From Rhizoclosmatium globosum (taxonomy: Eukaryota > Chytridiomycota > Chytridiomycetes > Chytridiales > Chytriomycetaceae), in the NCBI GenBank assembly GCA_002104985.1, contig MCGO01000035.1, forward strand, positions 310,001 to 374,000: 64,000 nucleotides of DNA. Reading direction: 5' to 3'. Position 1 is the stretch's first letter. Each line of letters opens with the position of its first letter. A program made the position numbers and the translations under genes. This document shows, piece after piece, positions 54,703-64,000 of the stretch. The notes under the pieces were generated by a model, which ran no database searches, was not told the origin of the DNA, and saw only the letters and a program-made list of their open reading frames with translations.

Positions 54703-56719
54703 ATGCAAGTCCTTATCATTGCAGCCGTCCTTGCCAACGCGGCCAACTTCGTCAATGCTGCCTGCCCTTACAACAAGGTAACCCCTGATGCTGTACTTGG
54801 AAACGTAGTCTGTATCAAGCAAGGCACTGTGTTCAACAAATGTGATTACCTGGGAGGCGACAACAATCAAGCGTTTATTGTGATGCAAGAGGATTCCAAC
54901 TTTGTTGCATGTACGTTGGCCGTTATGTTGATCATACGCTTGCTAACCTCTTCCGTTCTGTAGACAAGCACTTCCCCGCCGCTGCTGGCGATTATTCGTT
55001 TCAAGCCACGACCTCCGGTTCTGGTGCAACCGCTTTCAAGTACCTGTCTGATGGATCGCTGCAAGTTGTAGGCTCTACTTGGACTGCAAAAACTTGGGGA
55101 AGCAATGGTTTGCTTTGTGTCGATGTAAGGCATTGAGTTTCATTTTGGTGTAAACTGATGTCGCTTTTATAGCAATCCAGTGCTGTTGTGACACTTTACA
55201 ACAGTGGATCGGCTTCTCTGTACAACAAGATTTGGGACTCCACCAATGGTGCCAGCAACCATGACAACCCAAGTGGTACCTACTTTGGTGCCTACCTTTC
55301 CGGCGTTACTTCTACCAAACCAGGCCCAGGTCCAGTTGCTATTGATATTAGCGCTTGCGGAGGTGCGACTGCTGTTGGGACTTCAAGCTTGAAGCAACCA
55401 AGCTTCGCCAAAAGCGGAGACACTTCATCGTTGGCTTTCTCGATTGCCAAATTGGACTTGTTCAACACTCAAAAGCTGTTCATTTCTTGTGGAACTCCGT
55501 CTACCGTTGCTTCCAGTGGTTCTACTTGCTCGTTTACGATTGACTTCAAGGACTGTGGAACATCGTGAGTGTGATTTTTCTCCCCTATTTCGTTTGGAAT
55601 GTTGTCTGAATGCAACATTTTAGCGCCACTCTATACAACTCCATTCTTGTCGGCAACAAAATTGTCGCTTCTGCGAGCACTCCGATCGACCTCACAATTT
55701 TGGGATCTGCTACTGCCACTTTGACTGCCCAAGAAGCAGAAACAGCCAGCTTGGACATTCAAGCCGTTTATTCTGTTGATTCCAACGATAAAACCAAAAT
55801 CCAGGCTGATGTCAACCTTTTCTTGGACAACACTATTCCTGGTTTGCAATACTACGTCAGTCCTATTTCTCTTGCATCTTCCGACAGAGTTGACACCGTC
55901 AGCGCCAAGTCAGATGCCTCTCCTTTCACAGCCACTTTCCACGGATTGCAATGTGGAACCGCAAGCTCGTACAACTTCAACATCTTTTCGTGTATTCCTT
56001 CCGTAGCCACTGCTGGTACAGGAAAGCCAGGATGCTCCAACCAAAAGCAAGTTACTTTGACGTTTACTCCAAACGGTGTGACTGGAACCACTTGTTTCAC
56101 CGCCGAAATCACCAAGACATTTACTCTGACTGTATACAAGAACGATGGAACCACCACAAACGACACACCTTTCGTTGGAGACATCATTCGCTTGCATCTT
56201 GGAGACGCCACCACTCCAAAGTTGTACGTTACTGAAGTCAAGGTTCAAGTTGGAAACGGTGCTATTATCACCTTGCCAACCACTTGTTTCGGGGACGCTA
56301 ATGGCAACACAAACAAGTATGACTTGACTACTCCTGCCGACAACGGTGATTGGTTGCAGCTCCAGCTTGGTGACGCCCAGGGTGGTGCTTTCACTGCTCC
56401 TGCTTCTTGCAGTGTTTTGGCAGACCTCAAAGTCTTCACTGTTGGTAAATACACTATCACAGTCAAGTACACTTCGCTTAAAAATTACCGCCGTCGTGAT
56501 GTTATTTACTCTTCTTCCACCACCGTTATTGATGTTAAAAGTTCTGGACTCAGTGTTGCGGCTATTGTTGGGGCTTCTGTCGGATCTGTTGCCGGAGTTG
56601 CGTTGATTGTTGCTGGAGGTCTTGTCTACAGACGCCGTCGTCAAAACGAGTCCACTGCCGCAGCTGCCAAGGAGGATTTGGAACAAGTGAAGGAGGATGC
56701 TCTTTTGGTTGCTAACTAA
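54703..56719 (+). CDS. Membrane lectin B: GNA-type lectin-like type I membrane protein
   Basis: Exons 54703-54910, 54964-55124, 55173-55564, 55624-56719 (618 residues); exons 1 and 3 have the same lengths (208 and 392 nt) as in lectin A. Signal peptide, VMQEDSNFVAY motif (QxDxNxVxY), KYLSDGSLQVV, then KIWDSTN, a Cys-containing middle region, the second ectodomain and the same membrane helix and RRRRQNES tail. Differences from A cluster in loops: exon 2 is 9 nt shorter, and a Gly/Ala-rich loop near PSVATAGTGKPGC is changed. The frame is open throughout, so both copies seem functional. An in-frame ATG at 54664 would add 13 residues before the signal peptide and is unlikely. Confidence 0.82.
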
Positions 56720-56800
56720 TCGTTTTCTTTTGACGTGATGATCAAAGTCGTAACGTTTCTGCTATGCGTCTGTAAATTTACTCAGATGTTTTAAAAAAAT

Positions 56801-56810
56801 AATAAATAAA
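56801..56810 (+). terminator. Polyadenylation signals AATAAATAAA
   Basis: Overlapping AATAAA sites about 85 bp after the lectin B stop and just before the start of the next gene. Confidence 0.5.
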
Positions 56811-56827
56811 AAAACGTTTAACTTTCA

Positions 56828-59800
56828 ATGTCTATCACCGTTTCGTGGTAACGCCACCATCCGAGATGGAGTCACAATCAATTAAGATTCTTTAACAAAG
56901 GGACGCCTACATTGTGGTAGCATCGTCTCAGACCAAAGTCGACTATGTTGCGAGGAACACAAACTATTCGTTATATATTCGCCTCATAAACCAGGTTTGA
57001 CGCATTTATACGCCAGCGACAGCTTAATGTGTTCGCAAATAGCCATCTGGAACAGTCTGCACGAGCTGCGCGACGGAGCTGTCAAACACTGGTGGAACAC
57101 CCATTGTAACCTGGGACTCTGCAGCTCTCTCTTCAATCGCCACATTACCAAATTCAAGTCTTTCCTCAAACTATAAAGGCGCGTCTTTGAACCTTAATTA
57201 CTGGACGTTTGGGCTCTATGTTGGCGCGTCGAGTGGGATGTTTCCTTTCGAAGTTGACGGGACATCTTATACACGGAGACTGACGAATGCTGGACTTGAT
57301 GTTGGGACATTTGCTGTTTCGACTGGATGGGTTTCTGATGTTATGGTATGCTGCTTGTGTCCAGAGTGCTTGGAATACTGAAATGGAAGCAGGCTTCAAC
57401 TGTAGCCGATTCAACAACGTCGCAAAGTTCAACAGCAGCGTCTTCGGCATACACGATTGGTTCTGTTCCGGGAATGTCAACAATTTGGGTTGGATCGCTC
57501 AATAATGGTGCTGGCTCCAGTACAACTCGACTGTTGCTTTCAAATAATTACTTCCTCAGTTGGACGAGTTTGAGCATCTCTCCTTCATTTTCTGGTGAAA
57601 ACAGTTCTTGTTACACACGACCCTAATATTCCGAATTCAGACGTAGATCGCTGTGGAACAGGCGGGGCATATTTTCGAGGAGGTGCCGCTTTTGCAGACG
57701 CGATACTTTTAAACACAATCAACGGTGTCGTTGGTGCATCAAGCACATATTCATCGGTATTTCATAAGCTTTGAGAAGTCTGCACTCTGCTAAATATCAT
57801 GAAGACTTCATTTAACTGGCAACCAGTTCTTCCAAACTGCATCTCAAAACTGCTGTTCCCACAACAAAAAGTGATCAATGCACAGGATGTTCGTTGTACG
57901 CGTGCAATAGCGCTTGGGGCCGTTGGAGATGCAGGAAAAGCGTGGTTAATACAAGGCAGTGGGGGGCTTAATACTACTGAATTGAAGGTAAACAAATGAC
58001 TACATAATGGCGATAATTTACAGAGTATTTATTTTAACAGGATGCAAATGGTCTGTCACTCCCGAGTTTTAACGGAGTTGTAGGAACAACATTCAAATCG
58101 GCTGCACTCTCCACGATAAATTGCGGAGCCGTAAAATTACTCGCCCTTGTTGGATCGCAGTATCAAATTGTATCATTCCAAGTAAGAACCCTCCAGGTTT
58201 GAGCCATATCTGATATATTTGTAGACTTCTTGGACAACTATTTTCACATTTCCAACAGCGATAACCACTTCGCTGGGCTATTATACTATGATTCCCAGTG
58301 GAGCTTCATACAGTGCTCCACTATTGACGCTAACGCTAACGGATATGTCCTTCCATCAATCGCCTGGGAACGATCTTTTCATTTGGGGAAACTCTTTGTT
58401 TTACAGTCCAGATGGGGGAGCAACCATGCTAGTCGTGTATATCTTAACTGCTCCTGCAACAATCACATATTTCACGAGTTCACCCGACGGGACATTTGCG
58501 TTTCTGACATCCGATAACCAAGTAAGCACCTATATATTTTCCACTTGCGATTAGCAGCCAATCGATCGATAACGTGATTGTTCGACCCTAACACCCCTCC
58601 GCCCTCAGGAATTCTTTGGAAACCTTGGAACAAAAAGCATTTTCCCCATCACAACAACGAGAACTCCTTCAGCAGGAAGCGTCTACTTTCCTTATTTCGA
58701 CCGATCCAACACCTTCAAGGAACTCACACTAACTCAAACGGGAAACACTTTCACGACTTCTTCAACAACGCTTGACGTTTCATCTGTCCTCGATTACAAT
58801 CAACTAAAAACAAGTGCCACATGTCCATATAGTCGAATGCTCTTTGTTTATACGTCGGATGCCGTCACAGTGCAAAAGTACGTATTTATGGCTTGTTAAA
58901 TGTTCCATACATCGTTGAACACAATCCCAATCAAACAAAAAAGCCAAGATTCAGGTTTGCTCGTCTCTGAAAGTCTTCCAAACTCTATATACCTCGACTA
59001 CAAGAAAAGCTACACGTTTTCCGTTCGAATGACGCCAACGACGCCGGCGAGCTCAGGGACCTTGCAGCTTGGCTTTTATTTGAGTAATAACGATGCGATT
59101 GGGATATCGTGGACGAGGAATGTTGTTGCTAATTGGGAGATTCAGTATGATGTGAGTGATTAAACTGTGGGACATAAGTTTTGACGTTGAATTTAGATTA
59201 CATTGACCGATTTGGGGGCTCAGGGGCAGACATACCCTGGTACCAATTTGAAAGGTACGGCTTTGAGAATCACGCCCATTGGAAGTAATTTTGGATGTAA
59301 GAATTTTGTCGGGAGATCTTGGAAGGTTCGTTTCTGTGTCGTTGTATTGGGTATTCTTAATGGCATAACTCCTTCTCAGACAAAAGTGACACAATCAATC
59401 GTCGTTTATTCCGGATGTCCTCCAAACCAAGCCATGAAATTCGACTGGTCGTCATCAACAGCAACACAATCCTGCCCCAACGCGAACTCATCGCTTCCCT
59501 GCCTATTTTATGACGAAGGTACTGACTTTTGCCCAATCTAAATACCACACTACCTCTAACTCACCCCACTAACTCCCCCATCAGTATTCCCTCTAAAATT
59601 CTCCATCCTCAACCAAATCACAAACACACTCTCCCAATACACGGGCACATACACGCTCCAAGTAATCGGCGGCGGACCCTCCCTCACCACGATCTCAAAC
59701 TACACCAACACCCAAATCACAAGCGTGAATCCAGGCGGGAACACACTCATTTGGTCAGACTCCAGCGCGAACCAAATCACGTAAGCCCCTTTATCCCAAC

Positions 59801-60744
59801 AATTTAAAAAAACAAAAACAAATGACATTTGCGGGCTTTTTTTTTAGATGGGTATGTCAACCAACATCCCCATGCCAGGGAATCGTACCTTCCGCTGGAT
59901 CGTCCACCCCCGATTACTGCCTCACATTCAAGATAACCACGGCGTCGCCGACATTCACGACAGACGCGCAAGGGTCGTATTGTCTCCTTGAAACGAACTT
60001 CAATGTGCGGTTGTATGGGCTTCCTGTGAGTCTTGTCGCGTCTGTGGCGGTTGTGTGTGGGTGTATGGTATTTTTCGTGATTGTTGTGTTGGTTTTTGGG
60101 GTGTATGTGCCGTGGGTGAGGGAGGAAGGGGTTTTTTGGAGGTGGGAGGGGAGGAGGGGAGGGGGAAGAGGGTTTCGCCTGTTGTTGATGGGGGTAGTGA
60201 TGAGACTTTGTTGCCTGTTTATGAGGGTGGTGGGGAAGTTGGGAAAGAGAGTAGTGGGACTTTTGAGGGTGGAGAGGAGGGGACTGTGAAAAAGAAGGTC
60301 AGGTTGGGTGGGTATGATGGACCTGTTAAGGAGGGGAGTGTGCGGATGGTGAAGGGGCGACGGGGGACGGTTGTAGGAGGAGGAGGGTTTTTTGGGGGGT
60401 TGTTGAGGAAGCGGAAGAATACTGCGAAAGTGCATGTGGATCGGGATGTTGTTGGAGATGACGCTGCGTTGAAGAACAAGTTTGCGGGAGCTCCACACGC
60501 TATTCGCGCATCTGTGGCGACACAAAGGACGGGTGGGGGCTCCGAGTCGTATCCATCCACCAGACGTCAAACTACAATCCAGGCACTGAAAGACACAGAA
60601 CGTGATGCACTGATGGAAGAGCATTTGCACGAGTCGATGGAATTACTTGCCGCTATACGGGACGTGAAGGCAGGAAAGCACGAACATGGGAGTGGCGTGA
60701 ACCAGGAAGAGGACGAGGGAGAGAAGGAGAATCGATTCGAATAA
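56828..60744 (+). CDS. CatSper auxiliary subunit (delta/epsilon type) homologue
   Basis: Fifteen exons: 56828-56847, 56901-56994, 57043-57345, 57393-57594, 57641-57756, 57805-57987, 58041-58181, 58225-58521, 58609-58877, 58944-59151, 59197-59325, 59380-59518, 59585-59780, 59848-60115, 60169-60744. The ectodomain has beta-propeller-like strands (FTSSPDGTFAFLTSDNQ), then a SGCPPNQAMKFDW segment, LQVIGGGPSL, NTLIWSDSS, ITWVCQPTSPC, DYCLTFKI and LLETNFNVRLYGLPVSL before one membrane helix (VASVAVVCGCMVFFVIVVLV). These motifs, in this order, match the C-terminal part of CATSPERD/CATSPERE. A charged cytosolic tail of about 190 residues follows. CatSper is the flagellar calcium channel complex of sperm and some zoospores. 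Exon 1 is the least certain part. Confidence 0.82.
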
Positions 60745-60780
60745 AAAGCCAAAGGTAGTTTTATTTGCTGTTATGTGGTA

Positions 60781-61241
60781 TTATCCTGGTCCAACACGAG
60801 GAATATCGTGGTGCTCAGAGAGAGTTTCGAGGTATGCGTTGAACTCAGCGACACGCTCCTTGTGTGATTTTGAAGCAGTTTTTGCAGCCTTTTCAGCAGC
60901 CTATAATGTTATATGTGAGTATCGTGTATGCACTATCGAAAGACAATGAAACACACCCGCTTCCTCCTCGTCTCTTCAAACCTCCTTTCAGCCTCAGTCA
61001 TTGTTGCGGAACCAGCACTTGATTTCGAATCATTGAATGATTCAGTTGGATCCTCCTTTGATTTGATACTGTCACTTTCAACTGGAGGCTTCTCAACTAC
61101 GGTCTTCTTCTTCTTCTTTCTGATCCTCCAAGGGTTAGCTATCCCCATTAAAACCCATATTTAAATAATAACTTACTTGATAACACCGCCACCTCCCTTT
61201 AACTTGAGTCCGCCGCCAGAAGAAAAGTAAGCGTCACTCAT
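60781..61241 (-). CDS. FAM32A homologue
   Basis: Exons 61241-61177, 61125-60957 and 60900-60781 (117 residues; human FAM32A 112). Starts MSDAYFSSGGGLKLKGG, has a Lys run (IRKKKKKTVVEK) in the middle and ends AAKTASKSHKERVAEFNAYL, ETLSEHHDIPRVGPG, the conserved C-terminus of the family. FAM32A is a spliceosome factor in animals, reaching into the active site to support exon ligation; that is family knowledge. The acceptor at 61126 follows an ideal CTAAC branch site. It is convergent with the CatSper gene, 36 bp between stop codons. Confidence 0.88.
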
Positions 61242-61411
61242 TTATCTGTTTTCTTGAAAGAAACAAAAAGAACCCCAACAAATGGAAAAAGAACAAAAAA
61301 AAAGAATACATTGCTCATATTGTTTTTACAAAGGTACTTCCCATAATTATACGGTTTCTCTATAGAACTAACTGCACATTGAAAATCCATTCTCCCTCAA
61401 CTCTTCAAAAT

Positions 61412-62212
61412 TCACGCCCCACCTTCATCATCACTACCACCACTCACACTACTCGTAACACTTTCCCTCAAACTGGACCGTCGAGACTGAACACTGCCTC
61501 CACTAGCAGCACGACTCTTCAAATGGGTCTCGTAATATTTCTTGGCGCGTTTCGTGTTGGACGCGCCGGTCCTACGTGACTTTCCTTTTTCTGGTTGGAG
61601 GGTTTCTTGGTGGTGGTGGTGGTTGTGGTGTAATTCAGGGTCTATGGGGGGTTGAGATGTTGATTCAGGGTGGGGGTTTTGGGTGTGGATGGAGTGGGTG
61701 GATTGTGTGCGGGACATTGATTGGAGGGTGTTGTTTATTGAGGGTTCTTGTGCGTTTGAGGGATTAGGGTTGATGGTGGTGGTGGAAGGGATGCGGGAGA
61801 CAACTGCTGCGATTCGGATGTAGTCTGTCGGTGAAGCAATACCATGTTCAACGGCTTTTAGGAAGGGAGTTAGTGTTGGATCGAGGGTTGAGTGTGTTGG
61901 AGGAGAGGGTTGTGAATGAATAGGTTGAATTGGTGGTGGCTGGATTGATGGTTCTGTTGCTGATATAGTCGATGGTGGTGGCTGATTCGGAGTCAAAAGT
62001 GAAGTAGGACACTCATAAGATACGTGGATAATATCGCATTTGACTGGCGGACTTTCCATACTTTCAATGTCTTTTGAGGGATACTCTGCCAGCCTGGTCC
62101 TAGGCCGCATTCGACGGAGAAGAACAAGGTACACTGCAACAACTAGGCCTGTCACGATCGCACAGCTGATGAATGAGATTACACTGATCAAGCCAGTGCT
62201 GAGTTCGGTCAT
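61412..62212 (-). CDS. Single-pass membrane protein with disordered Pro/His-rich tail
   Basis: Intronless; 266 residues from the ATG at 62212 (an ATG at 62332 would add 40 His-rich residues). A membrane helix (GLISVISFISCAIVTGLVVAVYLVLL) near the N-terminus is followed by an RRMRPRTR stop-transfer signal. The rest is Pro/Ser/Thr/Gln-rich with a His cluster and a basic Ser-rich end (KSRAASGGSVQSRRSSLRES), which could be phosphorylated. The short N-terminus with an N-x-T site (NMTEL at the start) would be outside. No family recognised. Confidence 0.6.
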   Translation of the reverse strand: MTELSTGLISVISFISCAIVTGLVVAVYLVLLRRMRPRTRLAEYPSKDIESMESPPVKCDIIHVSYECPTSLLTPNQPPPSTISATEPSIQPPPIQPIHSQPSPPTHSTLDPTLTPFLKAVEHGIASPTDYIRIAAVVSRIPSTTTINPNPSNAQEPSINNTLQSMSRTQSTHSIHTQNPHPESTSQPPIDPELHHNHHHHQETLQPEKGKSRRTGASNTKRAKKYYETHLKSRAASGGSVQSRRSSLRESVTSSVSGGSDDEGGA

Positions 62213-62642
62213 GTTTGGAATTCGCACCAAACAGTTGGTTTCAGTTAGACAGTGATGATGGTTGTGATGCTTGGTCCTTTTGGAAAGACTTTGTGTGTCT
62301 AAAAAGGTCCTTACCTTCTCGCCGCGAACCATCGGCTACTATCATTCAAACTGAAATGCAACAGAGCAGATAACCCAAAAATTGCAAAAACAAAATGAGG
62401 CATTTCATTTTTCAATACATCACTTAGACACACATAGAAGTTTTAACGTAACATTTAGTGTGTGTACTATAGTAAAATGATGTATGGAGAAAAGGAAGAG
62501 GGAAGCAACAAGAAACAAAAACAAAACAACAATAACCTGTCAATCAAGGACACTGTGAACAAACACAAAATCAACCAACATTCAATGAACTGAAAAACAA
62601 CCAAACAAGAAAGGCACTACCCCTAATTAACGAAGGTCAAGC

Positions 62643-64000
62643 TTACTTGGTAGAGTATCTAGGAACTTCATCTCCAGCAGTGTACCCAGGAACATCCTCC
62701 TCCTGCTGTTGTTGGCTCTGCTGCTGCTGATCCTTAATATACTCAGCCTCCTTCGCCAACTTTCTCTTCATCTTCTCTTCATGCTCCAACTCTTCCTGCG
62801 TCAACCCCTCATTTCCACCCTGCTCCGCACGTTGGTACGCCATTGTGGAGGCACCCACAACGACAACAGGGGCTTCGTAGGCAGCGATGGCGGGCGTGAT
62901 GGATGCGGCTTGTGCTTGTTGGGCTTCCACGAACTCTTCGTATGTTTCAAAGTCGGCGGCGTTGAGGGTTCCGACGCGGATGGATTGGGTGCGGCCGTTG
63001 GAGACTGCTACGTATTCTTCGGTTTCGGTCATGTTTGTGACGACGGCGCCGTTGCTGTTGCCGTTGCTGGAGGATTGGAGGGGGATTTGGGGTTGGGGTT
63101 GTTGGTAGTATTGTTGTTGGAGTTGTTGTTGTTGGGCGACGTAGGCTTCGTAGGCGCCTGGGTTCTCGGCAAAGTATTGTTGCCATTGGGCAGAGTAGTC
63201 TGGTTGGCCGTTGGCATCAACTGGAACTTGTTGTTGTCCCTGTTGTTGCTGGTAGTATTGGGAGTAGTCCGCTTGTTGTTGGTAGTATTGTTGTGGCGGG
63301 TAGGTGTATTGTTGTTGCTGCTGCTGTTGTTGTTGTTGGTACTGAGTGATCGAAGCGGCTCCGATGGCGGCAGCTCCGACAACTGGAGCGGCACCTGCAG
63401 TAACGTAACCTTGTTGTTGAACTTGTTGCTGTTGTTGGAGTTCAGTTGAAGCAGCAGCGTAGGCAGCTTCTGTGGTTGGAGTGTTGGTAGCAGAGCGACC
63501 CAACTTTTGAGCCTATTCATAATTTAATGTTAGTGTTATTGGTATGGAAAAATGAATTGTTGATCAGGGTCCTTGATGAGTGGCTGTTGCAACTTTGGTA
63601 CTTGACATGGCATCACTTCCATCTAGCGGTTACACTCTGCCATCTTTCGCCCACTGGCACTCAATCCATTCTATTTGATCACTTTGCATTCATCTTTTGG
63701 TGGTTCTGACAGTTGCCGCCAAGCAGTGTTCATTGCTGCCAATCAATCTGAGAAAGCGGCATGCCCCAATAACAACAACCCTTATCGTCGACTTCCGCCA
63801 CAGCCGCACAGCCACTACCGGCTCCATCCACCACCACCTACTACTAACCAATGCACTGCTAACTAACTAACTAACTAACCTGGACTCTCGGGGCACTCAC
63901 AGGACCCTGGCCGTACACCTGATCGAATGCATCTGGATTTGCGGCTCTGCGTCTTGTCTTTGTGCACCAGGAAATGAGGCCGATGATGACGATGGCACCG
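62643..64000 (-). CDS. Gln-rich single-pass membrane protein, 5' part missing
   Basis: The visible exons are 64000-63880 (continuing beyond the window) and 63512-62643, joined in phase. The first exon encodes the end of a membrane helix (AIVIIGLISWC) and a basic stop-transfer (TKTRRRAANPDAFDQVYG), a layout like a cell-surface receptor or mucin tail. The second exon encodes 289 residues rich in Gln/Tyr (poly-Gln near 63310-63345), then a Glu/Lys-rich helical segment (LTQEELEHEEKMKRKLAKEAEYIK) and the end DVPGYTAGDEVPRYSTK. The intron is about 367 nt, long for this genome. No known domain found. Confidence 0.65.
63861..63879 (-). repeat. TTAG tandem repeat at the intron donor
   Basis: On the minus strand the donor continues as GTTAGTTAGTTAGTTAG, about four and a half units, at the start of the long intron of the Gln-rich gene. 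Confidence 0.8.

Larger units (their letters stand above)
54125..56760 (+). repeat. Right arm of the inverted duplication (lectin B and its upstream region)
   Basis: Counterpart of the left arm in opposite orientation. Both coding and non-coding blocks match; the copies differ by scattered substitutions and small indels. The spacer between the arms, about 3.2 kb, holds PIG-M and lectin C. Confidence 0.7.

Noticed and set aside
60100..60180. Frameshift in the CatSper gene after the membrane helix
   Set aside because: A 53-nt GT..AG intron joins both frames in phase, so no lesion is needed.
63855..63880. TTAG repeat as telomeric remnant
   Set aside because: Too few units and of a 4-bp type; it begins exactly at a splice donor.

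Overview
The window is a dense nuclear segment of a flagellated, chytrid-like fungus. Genes on both strands are interrupted by short introns, mostly about 47-130 nt with GT..AG ends, often with a CTAAC/CTAAT-type branch site close to the acceptor. Two introns appear to use GC..AG. Fungal or opisthokont housekeeping genes (NDC1, CHMP7, PIG-M, an outer-membrane cysteine synthase, CDT2/DTL, OLA1, UBE2O-type E2) sit beside a CatSper auxiliary-subunit homologue, a protein of motile flagella. That combination points to a zoosporic fungus; the assignment is inference, and no ribosomal RNA or marker gene is present to settle it.

Layout. 0-2.5 kb: Nab3-like RRM protein (cut by the left edge) and an MRNIP-like protein, both minus. 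3.5-9.2 kb, plus: a secreted single-pass membrane protein, an intronless heparinase/alginate-lyase-like enzyme and a SNAP (Sec17) homologue. 9.2-13.3 kb, minus: membrane-anchored cysteine synthase and nucleoporin NDC1. 13.4-22.1 kb, plus: UBE2O-like E2, a coiled-coil protein, 7TM receptor A, a small relic of the coiled-coil gene, CHMP7 and 7TM receptor B; this looks like an old tandem duplication. 22.3-28.1 kb, minus: a large coiled-coil protein and an F-box protein. 28.3-30.8 kb, plus: an unrecognised protein. 30.9-35.6 kb, minus: an M1 aminopeptidase with an altered exopeptidase motif and an LRR protein.

35.9-39.1 kb is a PIF/Harbinger DNA transposon with Myb-like and DDE genes and 19-bp terminal inverted repeats. 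Its right end abuts the start codon of an UNC93-like transporter. 40.7-47.6 kb: a P-loop kinase, CDT2/DTL with a PIP-box, mitochondrial bL33 and OLA1.

47.8-56.8 kb is the most unusual block. Three paralogous secreted proteins start with a GNA-type (bulb) mannose-binding lectin-like region containing the QxDxNxVxY motif. Two are type I membrane proteins lying on the arms of an inverted duplication of about 2.6 kb. The third lies between them, next to PIG-M, and ends like a GPI-anchored protein. A 3' relic of the family sits beside the left arm. The membrane protein at 3.5 kb appears to share their membrane-proximal module and a TATAAG(A/G)GG promoter element.

56.8-60.7 kb is a 15-exon CatSper delta/epsilon-type subunit. 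The window ends with a FAM32A homologue and two single-pass membrane proteins, the last cut by the right edge.

Two otherwise conserved genes (NDC1, UBE2O-like) are each broken by one apparently missing base in a short C/G run. Exon borders were placed by eye from splice sites and reading phase, so positions may be off by a few bases.
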